Source: Bacteroidales bacterium UBA1680 (GTDB taxonomy: Bacteria; Bacteroidota; Bacteroidia; Bacteroidales; UBA932). Taken from it: a DNA stretch of 64,000 bases. The number at the start of each line of letters is the position of its first letter. Positions within the stretch are counted from its first letter, which is position 1. Shown piece by piece: positions 44,328 through 53,385 of this stretch. Location: positions 1 to 64,000 of the forward strand of contig DCKG01000020.1 in the NCBI GenBank assembly GCA_002320605.1. The letters are read 5' to 3'. A model generated the notes under the pieces. That model did not search any database and had not been told where the DNA came from. It saw nothing but the letters and a program-made list of their open reading frames with translations. The position numbers and the translations under genes were made by a program.

Positions 44328-45899
44328 TTAAACTTCTTCTTCATTAATGTCGTCATAAATAGAGCCAGCCACATCCCCAACTTTCTGAGTTAGCTTTTTG
44401 AACCACTGGAAATGCATCTTCTTTTCCTTTCTCTGGGCCACCTCTCGTGCTTTTTCAAGTTTCTTTTTCTCCTCATAGGCATCCCTTTCTTCTTTGGAAG
44501 GCTTAGAGAACACTGTTGTATCCTCTTCTACTGCATATTCTTGGCCAGAGGCGACAGTTTCTTCGATAGTAGGCTCGACCACTTGTGGGGCGGCAACCGT
44601 TTCTGTTGTTTCTGGCGCCTCTGAAGGCACTTCTGCTTGGCTAGGAGCATTCCTCTCTGATTTTTCCTGCGCTAAGACTTTCTCCCACCAGTTTGGCTCA
44701 GGCGGTTCCTTTATGCAGTTAAGCATGTAATCGTTCTTGGCGGCCAGTATCATTCCGATGGATGCCGAAGCGCTTGTGTCTAGAACCTCAGGGCAGCCCT
44801 CATACGAGAAATATGGCCTTGGAGGCCCGATTTTAACTGAATATCCCGACATCTCCTTGATGAGGTTGGCGCAGTTCACGAGATTTGCCCCTCCTCCTGT
44901 GACTACGACTCCGGCTTTCAGTTTTTCCTCGCTTGAGAAGCCACTCTCCTGAATCTCGTACAGCAGTGCCTCGATTATTTCTTTCATTCTGGCCGTTATG
45001 ACCTCAGAAATATATTTCACGGGCACTTCTATGGCAGCCTCATCGTTCTCGTCCAGGATCTGAATCACTTTATCTCCCAGGGTCGAGAGCTTGCTAGGTA
45101 TGCAGGCTCCATAAGCTTTCTTTATGTTCTCTGCCAAATCGAAGGATATATTGCATTCGGACTTGATGTCGTTCGTCACCGAATTGCCTCCGAAAGGAAT
45201 AGCTGCGTAGAAGCGCATTATATTTCCTTTGAATATGGTGACGGAGCTCACGCCAGCACCGATGTCTATCAAAGCCACGCCGTTATCCATCTGATCCTTT
45301 TTCAGGACGGCTCTGGCGGTGATGCCAGGAATGAAATATTTCTTAGCGATAGCTATCCCAAGGTTATTGAAGACATTGTCTATGTTGATAGAATATCTTC
45401 TATTCCCGATAAATACTTTGAAATTCCCTTCCAGATGCGCCCCCGTCATGCCTATAACGTCACTTTCCAGCTCGTTGATGTTCTCTTCGGTAGAAAAAGA
45501 CTGAGCCACTGCTCCGTAGATTACCTCTTTTTTCGAGTCGCTGAGCGGATAAGATTCCAACGCCATAGACTTAATGGCATTCACCTCGGACTCGCTGATC
45601 TGAGAGTCCTCCTCAGTGCGATCCGTTCTGGCCGATGCTGTCTCCTGCCGCACGAAATAGCGCGGAAGTCCCACGACGGCTTGCAGTATTTTGATGCCCA
45701 GCTCGTTCTGGGCATCATCTATTGCCATTTTAAGGCACTTCTCCACCTTGCCTGGATTCAGCACGTAAGAGTTCCTCATGCCTTCCGACGTGGTTTCCTT
45801 GTAGTAAACGACTTGGACGTCTTCTCCGCTGATTTTAGCTATCGTCAGCGCGATTTTCGAAGTTCCCAGATCGACCGATGCAATGTACCTATCTTCCAT
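44328..45899 (-). CDS. ftsA: cell division protein FtsA
   Basis: A 523-residue actin-like protein that tethers FtsZ to the membrane. Actin-fold motifs include ASVDLGTSKIALTIAK, ALIDIGAGVSSVTIF and GVVVTGGGANLVNC. The C-terminal extension is Glu/Pro/Val-rich (about 395-490), making the protein longer than E. coli FtsA (420), and the end is an amphipathic, probably membrane-binding segment (FQWFKKLTQKVGDVAGSIYD). It lies 2 bp after ftsQ and 5 bp before ftsZ. Confidence 0.96.
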   Translation of the reverse strand: MEDRYIASVDLGTSKIALTIAKISGEDVQVVYYKETTSEGMRNSYVLNPGKVEKCLKMAIDDAQNELGIKILQAVVGLPRYFVRQETASARTDRTEEDSQISESEVNAIKSMALESYPLSDSKKEVIYGAVAQSFSTEENINELESDVIGMTGAHLEGNFKVFIGNRRYSINIDNVFNNLGIAIAKKYFIPGITARAVLKKDQMDNGVALIDIGAGVSSVTIFKGNIMRFYAAIPFGGNSVTNDIKSECNISFDLAENIKKAYGACIPSKLSTLGDKVIQILDENDEAAIEVPVKYISEVITARMKEIIEALLYEIQESGFSSEEKLKAGVVVTGGGANLVNCANLIKEMSGYSVKIGPPRPYFSYEGCPEVLDTSASASIGMILAAKNDYMLNCIKEPPEPNWWEKVLAQEKSERNAPSQAEVPSEAPETTETVAAPQVVEPTIEETVASGQEYAVEEDTTVFSKPSKEERDAYEEKKKLEKAREVAQRKEKKMHFQWFKKLTQKVGDVAGSIYDDINEEEV

Positions 45900-45901
45900 A
45901 T

Positions 45902-46681
45902 TTAATTAATATTTTCTCTGCAAATTATTTGCTTTCTGAATTTTACGTTAACTGTCTTGTAATGCCCCTTGGCTGGGACTATGGCTGTATAGTACTTCCG
46001 TATCCTACTGAATTTAACATCAATGTCATCTGGCTTTCCGAATATGAATTGCTCGCTCCCTTGGCTAGGTGTCATTACCAAATCTCCTTCTCCATCCACG
46101 GTTATCTTCGAGAATGCATATTTCCAGTCAGGACTGCTCTGGATGTATTCTGCTAAGTCTATCACCTTTGTCAGCCACGCTTTCTCCTTATCTGTTTTCG
46201 GCTCGCCTTTATAGTCAGACGTGAATTCCAGAGGGATGTTCCCGCTGATAGTCGGCACGTCTAGGGCGTAATTGCTCTGAAGAGGGAAAAGGAAACCCAT
46301 CTCGTCTGAGTAGAATCCTAAATCGCCTTTCTGAAACCTTACCACAGGAGTCCTCTGCCAAACTTTCACGTTCAGCATGCCGTCTGGCGTGGTGTAGGCA
46401 TCGGTTTTCGATATGGCGCTTTTCTGATTCAGAACATTTTCTATTCTATCAAGATCCAGGCTATCCAGACGCTTTCCAAGATAAGTGCCATAGTCTTTCT
46501 GCAGGTAGGATTCTATGTCTTCCTTGGTCACGAAGCGATAGCCGCCCACTAACTCCACGTTCACCCCGATGCAGGCAAGCTGCAAGCGCTTGTGCTCATT
46601 GTGCTTGAATATCACGACGAGCAGCATTGTCAGCAGCGCCACAATAGCAAGCGACAGCGTTATCTTGAGTCCTTTTTTCAT
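45902..46681 (-). CDS. ftsQ: cell division protein FtsQ
   Basis: A 259-residue bitopic division protein: one N-terminal membrane helix (ITLSLAIVALLTMLLVVIF), a POTRA-like region (GGYRFVTKEDIESYLQKDYG) and a periplasmic beta domain (VWQRTPVVRFQKGDLGFYSD). Its start overlaps the murC stop by 4 bp. Identification rests on topology, domain order and position between murC and ftsA, because FtsQ is poorly conserved. Confidence 0.88.
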   Translation of the reverse strand: MKKGLKITLSLAIVALLTMLLVVIFKHNEHKRLQLACIGVNVELVGGYRFVTKEDIESYLQKDYGTYLGKRLDSLDLDRIENVLNQKSAISKTDAYTTPDGMLNVKVWQRTPVVRFQKGDLGFYSDEMGFLFPLQSNYALDVPTISGNIPLEFTSDYKGEPKTDKEKAWLTKVIDLAEYIQSSPDWKYAFSKITVDGEGDLVMTPSQGSEQFIFGKPDDIDVKFSRIRKYYTAIVPAKGHYKTVNVKFRKQIICRENIN

Positions 46682-48039
46682 TGCTTCAGTCTTCCTTCCA
46701 GCATTTGGGTTATCGGCTCGATGAACCTGTCTATGTTGCCAGCTCCGAATGTGGCTAGCACGTCAATTGGCTCGTTAGCAAGGTAGTCCATAAGTTCTTC
46801 TTTGGTGATGAGCACTTTCTCCGGAGCCGTCACCTTGTCGTAAATCAGCTTGGAGGTTACGCCAGGGATAGGTTCCTCTCTTGCAGGATAAATGTCCAGG
46901 AGGATTAGCTTGTCAACTGCGCTAAGCGCCTGGGCGAAATCGTCTGCGAAGTCCCTGGTTCTGGTGTAAAGGTGAGGCTGGAATATGGCCGTCAGCTTCC
47001 TGCCGGGGAATATCCCCCTTATGGAAGAAATCGCTGAAGCCAATTCTTTCGGGTGATGAGCATAGTCATCAATATATACAATCTCTGATGTGTTAATATG
47101 TTCGTCCAGCCTTCTGCGGACACCCTGGAATGAGCCTATCGCTTTTCTAATTGCGTTAGGATTTACCCCGTGAGTCAGGCAGGCAGCCGCTGCGGCTACG
47201 CTGTTCTCTACGTTTATCCAGCCTGGAACGCCGACCCTGATGCCAGTCAGCACTCCTTTAGGGTAAACTAAGTCGAAGACATAGTGTCCGAAATCATCAG
47301 GACTGATGTTTTTCGCATAAAAGTCCGAGGCGGCATCGTCGTAGCTGTAGCGCAAGATTTTCGCCTTCGTGTCTGCGGAGGTTATGTCCAGCCCCTGTTT
47401 CACGATTACGGTGCGTCTCACTTGCGAGGCAAAAGCTTTGAAAGCCTTGATATATTCGGCAAGAGTGCCGTAAATGTCCAGATGATCTGCGTCCATTGCC
47501 GTAATCACTGCTATTGCAGGGTGCAGCTGCAAGAAAGAGCGATCGAACTCATCGGCCTCTGCCACGAATGTCGGAGTGTGGCTCGTTAGCATGTTCGTGC
47601 CGTAATTCTTGGATATTCCGCCAAGGAAGGCTGAGCAGCCCTCGCCACTCTCTTGAAGAATGTGCGCTATGAGCGTGCTGGTGGTGGTTTTCCCGTGAGT
47701 GCCTGCAACCGCCAGACATGTCTGCCCTTCTGAAAGCTCACCCAGCATCCTTGAACGCTTGATTAGCGTGTAGCCGTGTTCTTTCACGAACTGGAACTCT
47801 TTCAGCGTCTCAGGAATTGCAGGCGTGTAAACTACTAATGTGGAAGCCATGTCCTTAGGAATATAATCTGGGTCATCGGCGTAATGAATCTCTATGCCCT
47901 CTTTCTCCAGCTCGTGAGTTAGTTCCGAGGGTGTCTTATCATAACCTGCCACAGGATATCCCTTGAATTTATAATATCTTGCAATGGCGCTCATGCCAAT
48001 GCCGCCAATGCCAAGAAAATATATTTTTGAATACTTCAT
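46678..48039 (-). CDS. murC: UDP-N-acetylmuramate--L-alanine ligase
   Basis: A 453-residue Mur ligase that adds L-Ala to UDP-MurNAc. The N-terminal domain starts with IYFLGIGGIGMSAIARYYKF, the ATP-binding loop is AVAGTHGKTTTSTLI (about residue 112) and YIDDYAHHPKELASAI is the MurC signature in the C-terminal part. It overlaps murG and ftsQ by 4 bp each. Confidence 0.96.
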   Translation of the reverse strand: MKYSKIYFLGIGGIGMSAIARYYKFKGYPVAGYDKTPSELTHELEKEGIEIHYADDPDYIPKDMASTLVVYTPAIPETLKEFQFVKEHGYTLIKRSRMLGELSEGQTCLAVAGTHGKTTTSTLIAHILQESGEGCSAFLGGISKNYGTNMLTSHTPTFVAEADEFDRSFLQLHPAIAVITAMDADHLDIYGTLAEYIKAFKAFASQVRRTVIVKQGLDITSADTKAKILRYSYDDAASDFYAKNISPDDFGHYVFDLVYPKGVLTGIRVGVPGWINVENSVAAAAACLTHGVNPNAIRKAIGSFQGVRRRLDEHINTSEIVYIDDYAHHPKELASAISSIRGIFPGRKLTAIFQPHLYTRTRDFADDFAQALSAVDKLILLDIYPAREEPIPGVTSKLIYDKVTAPEKVLITKEELMDYLANEPIDVLATFGAGNIDRFIEPITQMLEGRLKQ

Positions 48040-49184
48040 ATTATTGAATAAATCTCATCTGCTATTTTCTGCGCTGCGTCTGGAAGCGCCATCTTTCCCG
48101 CATTTTCTTCCAATTCGTGAATCTTCGCTGGCTCTTTCAGCAGGTTGAGGGCTGCATGAATCATCTTCTCCGGTGCCTCAGAGTCCTTTACGATGAACGC
48201 AGCGTTTTTATTCACGAGCGCCATGGCGTTATGCGTCTGATGGTCTTCGGCTACGTTTGGAGAAGGCACGAATATCACGGCTTTGTGAGCTGCGCAAAGC
48301 TCCGAAACCGAGCTGGCCCCTGAACGAGAAATCACGATGTCTGCCGCAGCGTAGGCCAGATCCATCCTGCCAATGAAGTCGGAATAATGAATGTTCCTAA
48401 GGCTCTCTCCGCCAAGGCCTTTCTCTTCCGCTTCCTTCATGAACTCGTCTATTCCGGCCTTGTAGTATTTCCCGCACTGCCAGAGAATGTCCACGTTCTC
48501 CATCCCTCTGCATCCTTCCTCGATGAATTCCCTCATGCATTGGTTGAACCTGGCGCTGCCCAGGCTGCCACCGACTATGAATATGTGCTTGTGGGCTGGG
48601 TCCAAGCCATATTCTTTAATTCCTTCTGCTTTCATTTCAGGCGTGCAAGGCACGAAGACACTCCTGATAGGGTTGCCAGTCTTCACGATTTTCTCGGCTG
48701 GGAAGAACCTCTCCATTCCGTCGTAAGCCACGCAAATCTTTTGAACTTTCGGGCCGAGCTTCTTGTTCGTGAGTCCAGCGAAACCGTTCTGTTCCTGAAT
48801 GAGCGAAGGAATCCCGAGTTTCGTGGCTGCCCAGAGCAGGGGAGCGCTGGCATAACCACCCACTCCCACGGCCACGTCCGGCTTGAACTTCTGGATTATC
48901 TTCTTCGCCTTATTATTGCTCGCAAGCATCTTGAACGGCACTTGAAGGTCATTTATTATATTCCTTAAATTCAGTTTCCTCTGCAGACCGACGATTGGCA
49001 GCCCGACTATCTTGTAACCAGCCGTCGGCACCTTCTCCATCTCCATTTTCCCTTTTGCGCCAACGAAAAGAATTTCCGTCGCTGGATTTAAATCCTTAAG
49101 TTTGTTTGCGATGGACACGGCCGGGAAAATGTGCCCCCCTGTGCCTCCTCCGCTTATTATGACCCTTAACGCTTTATATTCCAT
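48036..49184 (-). CDS. murG: undecaprenyldiphospho-muramoylpentapeptide beta-N-acetylglucosaminyltransferase
   Basis: A 382-residue GT28 enzyme that adds GlcNAc to lipid I. Visible are the glycine-rich ISGGGTGGHIFPAVSIANKL, VGVGGYASAPLLWAA, FIVGGSLGSARFNQ and the donor-binding DIVISRSGASSVSELCAAHK. It is peripheral on the inner face of the membrane. It starts 9 bp after ftsW and overlaps murC by 4 bp. Confidence 0.96.
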   Translation of the reverse strand: MEYKALRVIISGGGTGGHIFPAVSIANKLKDLNPATEILFVGAKGKMEMEKVPTAGYKIVGLPIVGLQRKLNLRNIINDLQVPFKMLASNNKAKKIIQKFKPDVAVGVGGYASAPLLWAATKLGIPSLIQEQNGFAGLTNKKLGPKVQKICVAYDGMERFFPAEKIVKTGNPIRSVFVPCTPEMKAEGIKEYGLDPAHKHIFIVGGSLGSARFNQCMREFIEEGCRGMENVDILWQCGKYYKAGIDEFMKEAEEKGLGGESLRNIHYSDFIGRMDLAYAAADIVISRSGASSVSELCAAHKAVIFVPSPNVAEDHQTHNAMALVNKNAAFIVKDSEAPEKMIHAALNLLKEPAKIHELEENAGKMALPDAAQKIADEIYSII

Positions 49185-49193
49185 GACAGCCTC

Positions 49194-50618
49194 CTAGTTT
49201 TGAATATCATCGAAATTTGAAAGTTCATCTGCTTCTTCCTGTATGTCATCGTCCAGAGACTCACACTCCGAGACGCTATCTCTTACGTTATCGTGTTCCA
49301 CGAGAGGAGCAGCCTTAGCCGACTCTTTGTCGATTTTCCTCTTTGCCATCCGGCTTATGGACAAAATGATGCCGAACGCTATGCTGAACATCAGGAATGA
49401 CGAGTTGCCGTGGCTTATCATAGGCAGCGTCTGTCCGGTGTGCGGCCCAAGGTCGCAGTTCACCATTATGTGCAGCATTGCCTGTGCCGAGATTAGGAAC
49501 ACCAGTCCTGCCACGCAAGTCTTGGCGAACTGATTGTCGCAGTTCTTCACTATGATCGAACCCCTTGCCATCAGGCTGACGTACAGAATTATTACGAATA
49601 TGCCGCCTAGCAGGCCATATTCTTCAACGATGAAACTGAACATGTAGTCCTCGAACATGATAGGCGTGACGTACCTCTGGGTGCTCCTTCCGGGTCCTTT
49701 GCCCATCAGGCCGCCCTGATGAATCGCTAATTTGGCGCTCACTGGCTGCATGCTCTCATCCAGGGCTTCCTGGAATTTCTCGCTTCCGCGAGGTTCGGTC
49801 CTCAGTATCTCGAAAGTGTCCTCTCTGTCATTTCCTTTAATTCTGTTCAGGGCAGTTTCAAGGTGAGGAAAAGGTTTCTCGTCGGCAGGCTTATCGGAAA
49901 TCTGGTTTATGCCTATGCATCCGAATAGTATTCCTATGGCGATGGTGATAGGGAGGATGAGTTCCCTGATGCTGATGCCTCCGATGAGGATGGTGAAGAA
50001 CATCAGAAGGCCAATCAGGAGCGTGCTGGAAAGACTGCCGACCATGATCAGGACGCACACGATGAACATAGGGATGTAGATATATCCGAGTTTTTTCGCG
50101 ATAGGCTTTCCAAAGATGGGGTATTTCTTTGCCAGGATGTTCGCAATCATGAACTTATCCTTGACATAGGCGTTCACTGCCCATGACAAGTACATCACCA
50201 TCCCTATTTTCGTCACCTCGAACACATGTATCTGGATGCCGCCGACTTTCACGATTCGCCAGGCATGGTTGATGAATTCCGGCTTGAAAGGCCCCACTGG
50301 CTTCTTGAAAGCCAGGATCAGCAATAGGAACAGGCAGAACATGAAGCCTAGCTGCGATATTACCCTGTAAAAGCCAATGGACTTGATGTTATAGCAGATT
50401 ATTATGAGAACCAGACCGGCCAGGGTGATGGCCATCTGCTCCCCGACGATTGCCATCCTGGTCGTCCCTTGCTGCAGCGCTAGCTGCGTGGTGGACGAGA
50501 ATATTGCCACGATGGAAATCATCATCAGCAGCAGGACGATCATCCATACTACCTTATCCCCTTCGAAGTTCTCTGCGAAGGTCCAAAGACTACTCTTTTT
50601 CTTCGTTTTCTCTGCCAT
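49194..50618 (-). CDS. ftsW: lipid II polymerase FtsW (SEDS family)
   Basis: A 474-residue polytopic SEDS protein, the septal peptidoglycan polymerase. The conserved segments are present: the large loop with HQGGLMGKGPGRSTQRYVTP and YMFSFIVEEYGLLGGIFVII, and the C-terminal GQTLPMISHGNSSFLMFSIA. About ten membrane helices are seen, and the C-terminal tail is acidic (SVSECESLDDDIQEEADELS). The whole gap from the murD stop is a 19-bp AT-rich stretch containing a motif repeated before other starts. Confidence 0.94.
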   Translation of the reverse strand: MAEKTKKKSSLWTFAENFEGDKVVWMIVLLLMMISIVAIFSSTTQLALQQGTTRMAIVGEQMAITLAGLVLIIICYNIKSIGFYRVISQLGFMFCLFLLLILAFKKPVGPFKPEFINHAWRIVKVGGIQIHVFEVTKIGMVMYLSWAVNAYVKDKFMIANILAKKYPIFGKPIAKKLGYIYIPMFIVCVLIMVGSLSSTLLIGLLMFFTILIGGISIRELILPITIAIGILFGCIGINQISDKPADEKPFPHLETALNRIKGNDREDTFEILRTEPRGSEKFQEALDESMQPVSAKLAIHQGGLMGKGPGRSTQRYVTPIMFEDYMFSFIVEEYGLLGGIFVIILYVSLMARGSIIVKNCDNQFAKTCVAGLVFLISAQAMLHIMVNCDLGPHTGQTLPMISHGNSSFLMFSIAFGIILSISRMAKRKIDKESAKAAPLVEHDNVRDSVSECESLDDDIQEEADELSNFDDIQN

Positions 50619-50637
50619 GAATGAATATGTTATATTC

Positions 50638-51978
50638 CTAAAGCCTCCTTACCGCTTCCTTGAATTTCTCGCCTCTCTCTTCCATGTTGTGAAAAAGGTC
50701 AAAGCTGGCGCAGCAAGGGCTTAGCAGCACTACGTCCCCAGCCTTGGCGAATTTTGAAGCCTCTTTAACTGCATCTTCGGCGCTGCGAGTCTCCACCATG
50801 TTTTCCTTACCTACGATGTCTTCGAACGCCTCGTGGAATTTGTGGTTGTCTGTCCCAAGGCAGACTATTGCCTTAACCTTTTCTTTCACGAGTGGTTTCA
50901 GAACCTCATAGTCGTTGCCTTTGTCCTTGCCCCCGCAAATCCACACGACCGGTCTGGTCTGGCACTCTAAGGCATACCATGCGGCATCCACGTTCGTCGC
51001 CTTGGAGTCATTGATGTAGAGCACGTCTTTAATCGTCTGCACAGGTTCCAGGCGATGCTCGATTGGCTTGAAAGTAGCGAATGCCTCTCGGATTACCCTG
51101 TTGTCTATTCCAGAAGCTTTTGCAGCCAAGGCTGCGGCCATGGAATTGTAAATGTTATGTTTGCCGCTCAGGGACAGTTCTTTGAGGTAGATGTCGCACT
51201 CTTCTTCCTCATACCTGGCGACTATCTTGTCTCCTTTCAGGAATGCTCCCTGAGACACTTCCTTCTTTTGCGTGAACGGCAGCATCTTGGCCGTGATGAT
51301 GATCTTGTTCAGATGCCCGACTGTAATTTCATCATCGGAATCGAAGATGAAGCAGTCCTCCGAGCTCAGGTTCCTCGTGATGCGGAATTTGGCTTTCACG
51401 TAGTTCTCCAGATCGTAGTCGTAGCGGTCCAGATGATCTGGCGTTATGTTAGTTATTATTGCTATGTCGGGATGGAAATCGTAGCAGTTGTCCAGTTGGA
51501 AGCTGCTGATTTCCAGTACATAATAGTCGAAATGCTCGGTGGCTACCTGGTAGGCGTAGCTCTTGCCGATGTTGCCGCCTAGGCCGACGTTAAGTCCGGC
51601 GTTCTTCAGCAGGTAATATATTAATGAAGTCGTGGTAGTCTTGCCGTTGCTTCCAGTCACGCAGATCTTTTTCGCAGTGTCGTAACGGCCTGCGAACTCT
51701 ATTTCAGAGATTATATGGATGCCCTTTTGCTCGATCTTCTTCACCATCGGAGCGTCGTTCGGGATGCCAGGACTCTTCACCACCTCGTCGGCATTCAGGA
51801 TTTTGTCCTCGCTATGGCCTCCCTGCTCGAATGGAATGTCCCATTTCTTCAAGTCATCGGCATAATGGTCGGCTATCTTGCCATTGTCGGAAAGGAAAAC
51901 GTCGAATCCTTTCACCTTTGCAAGCACGGCGGAACCGACTCCGCTCTCTCCGCCACCTAAAACGACTATTCTAGACAT
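50638..51978 (-). CDS. murD: UDP-N-acetylmuramoylalanine--D-glutamate ligase
   Basis: A 446-residue Mur ligase that adds D-Glu. It shows VVLGGGESGVGSAVLAKVKG at the N-terminus, the ATP-loop KICVTGSNGKTTTTSLI (about residue 108), ITPDHLDRYDYDLENY and YINDSKATNVDAAWYAL. It lies between mraY and ftsW in the dcw cluster, 95 bp after mraY; this is the largest gap in the cluster. Confidence 0.96.
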   Translation of the reverse strand: MSRIVVLGGGESGVGSAVLAKVKGFDVFLSDNGKIADHYADDLKKWDIPFEQGGHSEDKILNADEVVKSPGIPNDAPMVKKIEQKGIHIISEIEFAGRYDTAKKICVTGSNGKTTTTSLIYYLLKNAGLNVGLGGNIGKSYAYQVATEHFDYYVLEISSFQLDNCYDFHPDIAIITNITPDHLDRYDYDLENYVKAKFRITRNLSSEDCFIFDSDDEITVGHLNKIIITAKMLPFTQKKEVSQGAFLKGDKIVARYEEEECDIYLKELSLSGKHNIYNSMAAALAAKASGIDNRVIREAFATFKPIEHRLEPVQTIKDVLYINDSKATNVDAAWYALECQTRPVVWICGGKDKGNDYEVLKPLVKEKVKAIVCLGTDNHKFHEAFEDIVGKENMVETRSAEDAVKEASKFAKAGDVVLLSPCCASFDLFHNMEERGEKFKEAVRRL

Positions 51979-52019
51979 ATTCTATTAATATTTTATATTC
52001 ATTTTCTTCTCATTGCTAG

Positions 52020-52040
52020 ATCCTGAATCAAGTTCAGGAT
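52020..52040. repeat. small palindromic intergenic element
   Basis: ATCCTGAA and TTCAGGAT are perfect inverted arms around TCAAG, in the mraY-murD gap. Very similar CCTGAA...TTCAGG palindromes with GATGAC flanks are common interspersed repeats in many bacteria. It could form an mRNA hairpin inside the dcw transcript. Confidence 0.5.
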
Positions 52041-52073
52041 GACAGCATTATCATGTTTTAGCAGTGCCAGGCA

Positions 52074-53384
52074 TCATCTTATTTTCAGCAATGCCAGCGT
52101 GGCGGCGGCAAGGATGATGCCTATCATCCAGAACCGCGTCACTATCTTGGCCTCTGGAACGGCATGCACAGGCTTGCTGATGAGCGCGGGCACCCCCTCC
52201 TTCTGATAGTGATGGTGCAGCGGCGTCATTTTGAACACCCTCCGCCCCTCTCCGTATTTCTTCTTCGTGTATTTGAAGTAATATCTTTGAATGATGACTG
52301 ACAGTGCTTCTACTAGGAATATTCCGCATAGCAGGGGCAGCAGCAGTTCTTTGCGAATCAGCACGGCGCTTACCCCTACGATGCCCCCTATGGTCAGGCT
52401 TCCCGTGTCACCCATGAACACTTGGGCAGGATAAGAATTGTACCACAAGAATCCTAGCAAGGCGCCTGCGAATGCGGACATGAACACTGCGATTTCTCCC
52501 GCCCCTGGGATATACATTATGTTCAAGTAATTGGAATTCACTAAATTGCCGCTTAACCAAGCCAGAATGCCGATTACCACGCCTACGATAGCGGTAGTAC
52601 CCGCCGCAAGGCCATCCAGGCCATCCGTGAGGTTCGTGCCATTAGACAGGGCCGTGATCACTATCACGATCATGAACACGTAGATCGCCCATTTGCAATA
52701 CCAGCCCCAGCGGCCTTTGAACGGAGACAGCCATTTGTAATCGAACTCGTGATCCTTCACGAACGGAATCGTCGTCTTCGTGCTTTTTACGACGTTCTCC
52801 ATCTTCCACCCCACGTCCTGGGCCACGAGAGTTTCTGAATCCACGTTCAGCGAATGAGTGTTTCCTTGCTCCACGATATTTTGCTCTCCTACCTTCACGG
52901 GTACTTTCTCGCGGACCACGATGTCGTTGCTGAAGCACACCGCAAGGCCTACGATGAAGCCGAGGACAATCTGCCCCGCCAGCTTCACTTTCGGATGCAG
53001 GCCTTCCTTGTTATGCTTGTAAACCTTGATGTAATCGTCTGCATAGCCCAAGGCTCCGCACCATAATGTGGTTATGACAAGCAATATGACGTAGATATTC
53101 GTAAGGTCGCAGAACAGCAAGACGGGAACTAGCACGGAGATGATGATTATTATTCCGCCCATTGTAGGCGTGCCCTTTTTCTGCATCTGCCCTTCCAGGC
53201 CGAGATCCCTTATGGTTTCCCCAATCTGCTTCTTCTGAAGCCATTTTATGATCGACTTCCCAAGGAAGAAAGCCAGCAGCATTGCCGTTACGCTGGACAG
53301 AATCGCCCGGAATGACAGATAGGTGAACAGCCCCTGTCCAGGGATGTCGTACTCTTTAAGCGCTTGGAATAAATGGTATATCAT
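52074..53384 (-). CDS. mraY: phospho-N-acetylmuramoyl-pentapeptide transferase
   Basis: A 436-residue polytopic enzyme that makes lipid I from UDP-MurNAc-pentapeptide and undecaprenyl phosphate. Signatures are KKGTPTMGGIIIIIS, GYADDYIKVYKHNKEGL, NLTDGLDGLAAGTTAI and FMGDTGSLTIGGIVG, plus the histidine-rich MTPLHHHYQKEGV. It has an extra-cytoplasmic insertion of about 60 residues between helices (about 165-235), as usual for Bacteroidota and absent from the roughly 360-residue E. coli enzyme. Confidence 0.96.
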   Translation of the reverse strand: MIYHLFQALKEYDIPGQGLFTYLSFRAILSSVTAMLLAFFLGKSIIKWLQKKQIGETIRDLGLEGQMQKKGTPTMGGIIIIISVLVPVLLFCDLTNIYVILLVITTLWCGALGYADDYIKVYKHNKEGLHPKVKLAGQIVLGFIVGLAVCFSNDIVVREKVPVKVGEQNIVEQGNTHSLNVDSETLVAQDVGWKMENVVKSTKTTIPFVKDHEFDYKWLSPFKGRWGWYCKWAIYVFMIVIVITALSNGTNLTDGLDGLAAGTTAIVGVVIGILAWLSGNLVNSNYLNIMYIPGAGEIAVFMSAFAGALLGFLWYNSYPAQVFMGDTGSLTIGGIVGVSAVLIRKELLLPLLCGIFLVEALSVIIQRYYFKYTKKKYGEGRRVFKMTPLHHHYQKEGVPALISKPVHAVPEAKIVTRFWMIGIILAAATLALLKIR

Positions 53385-53385
53385 A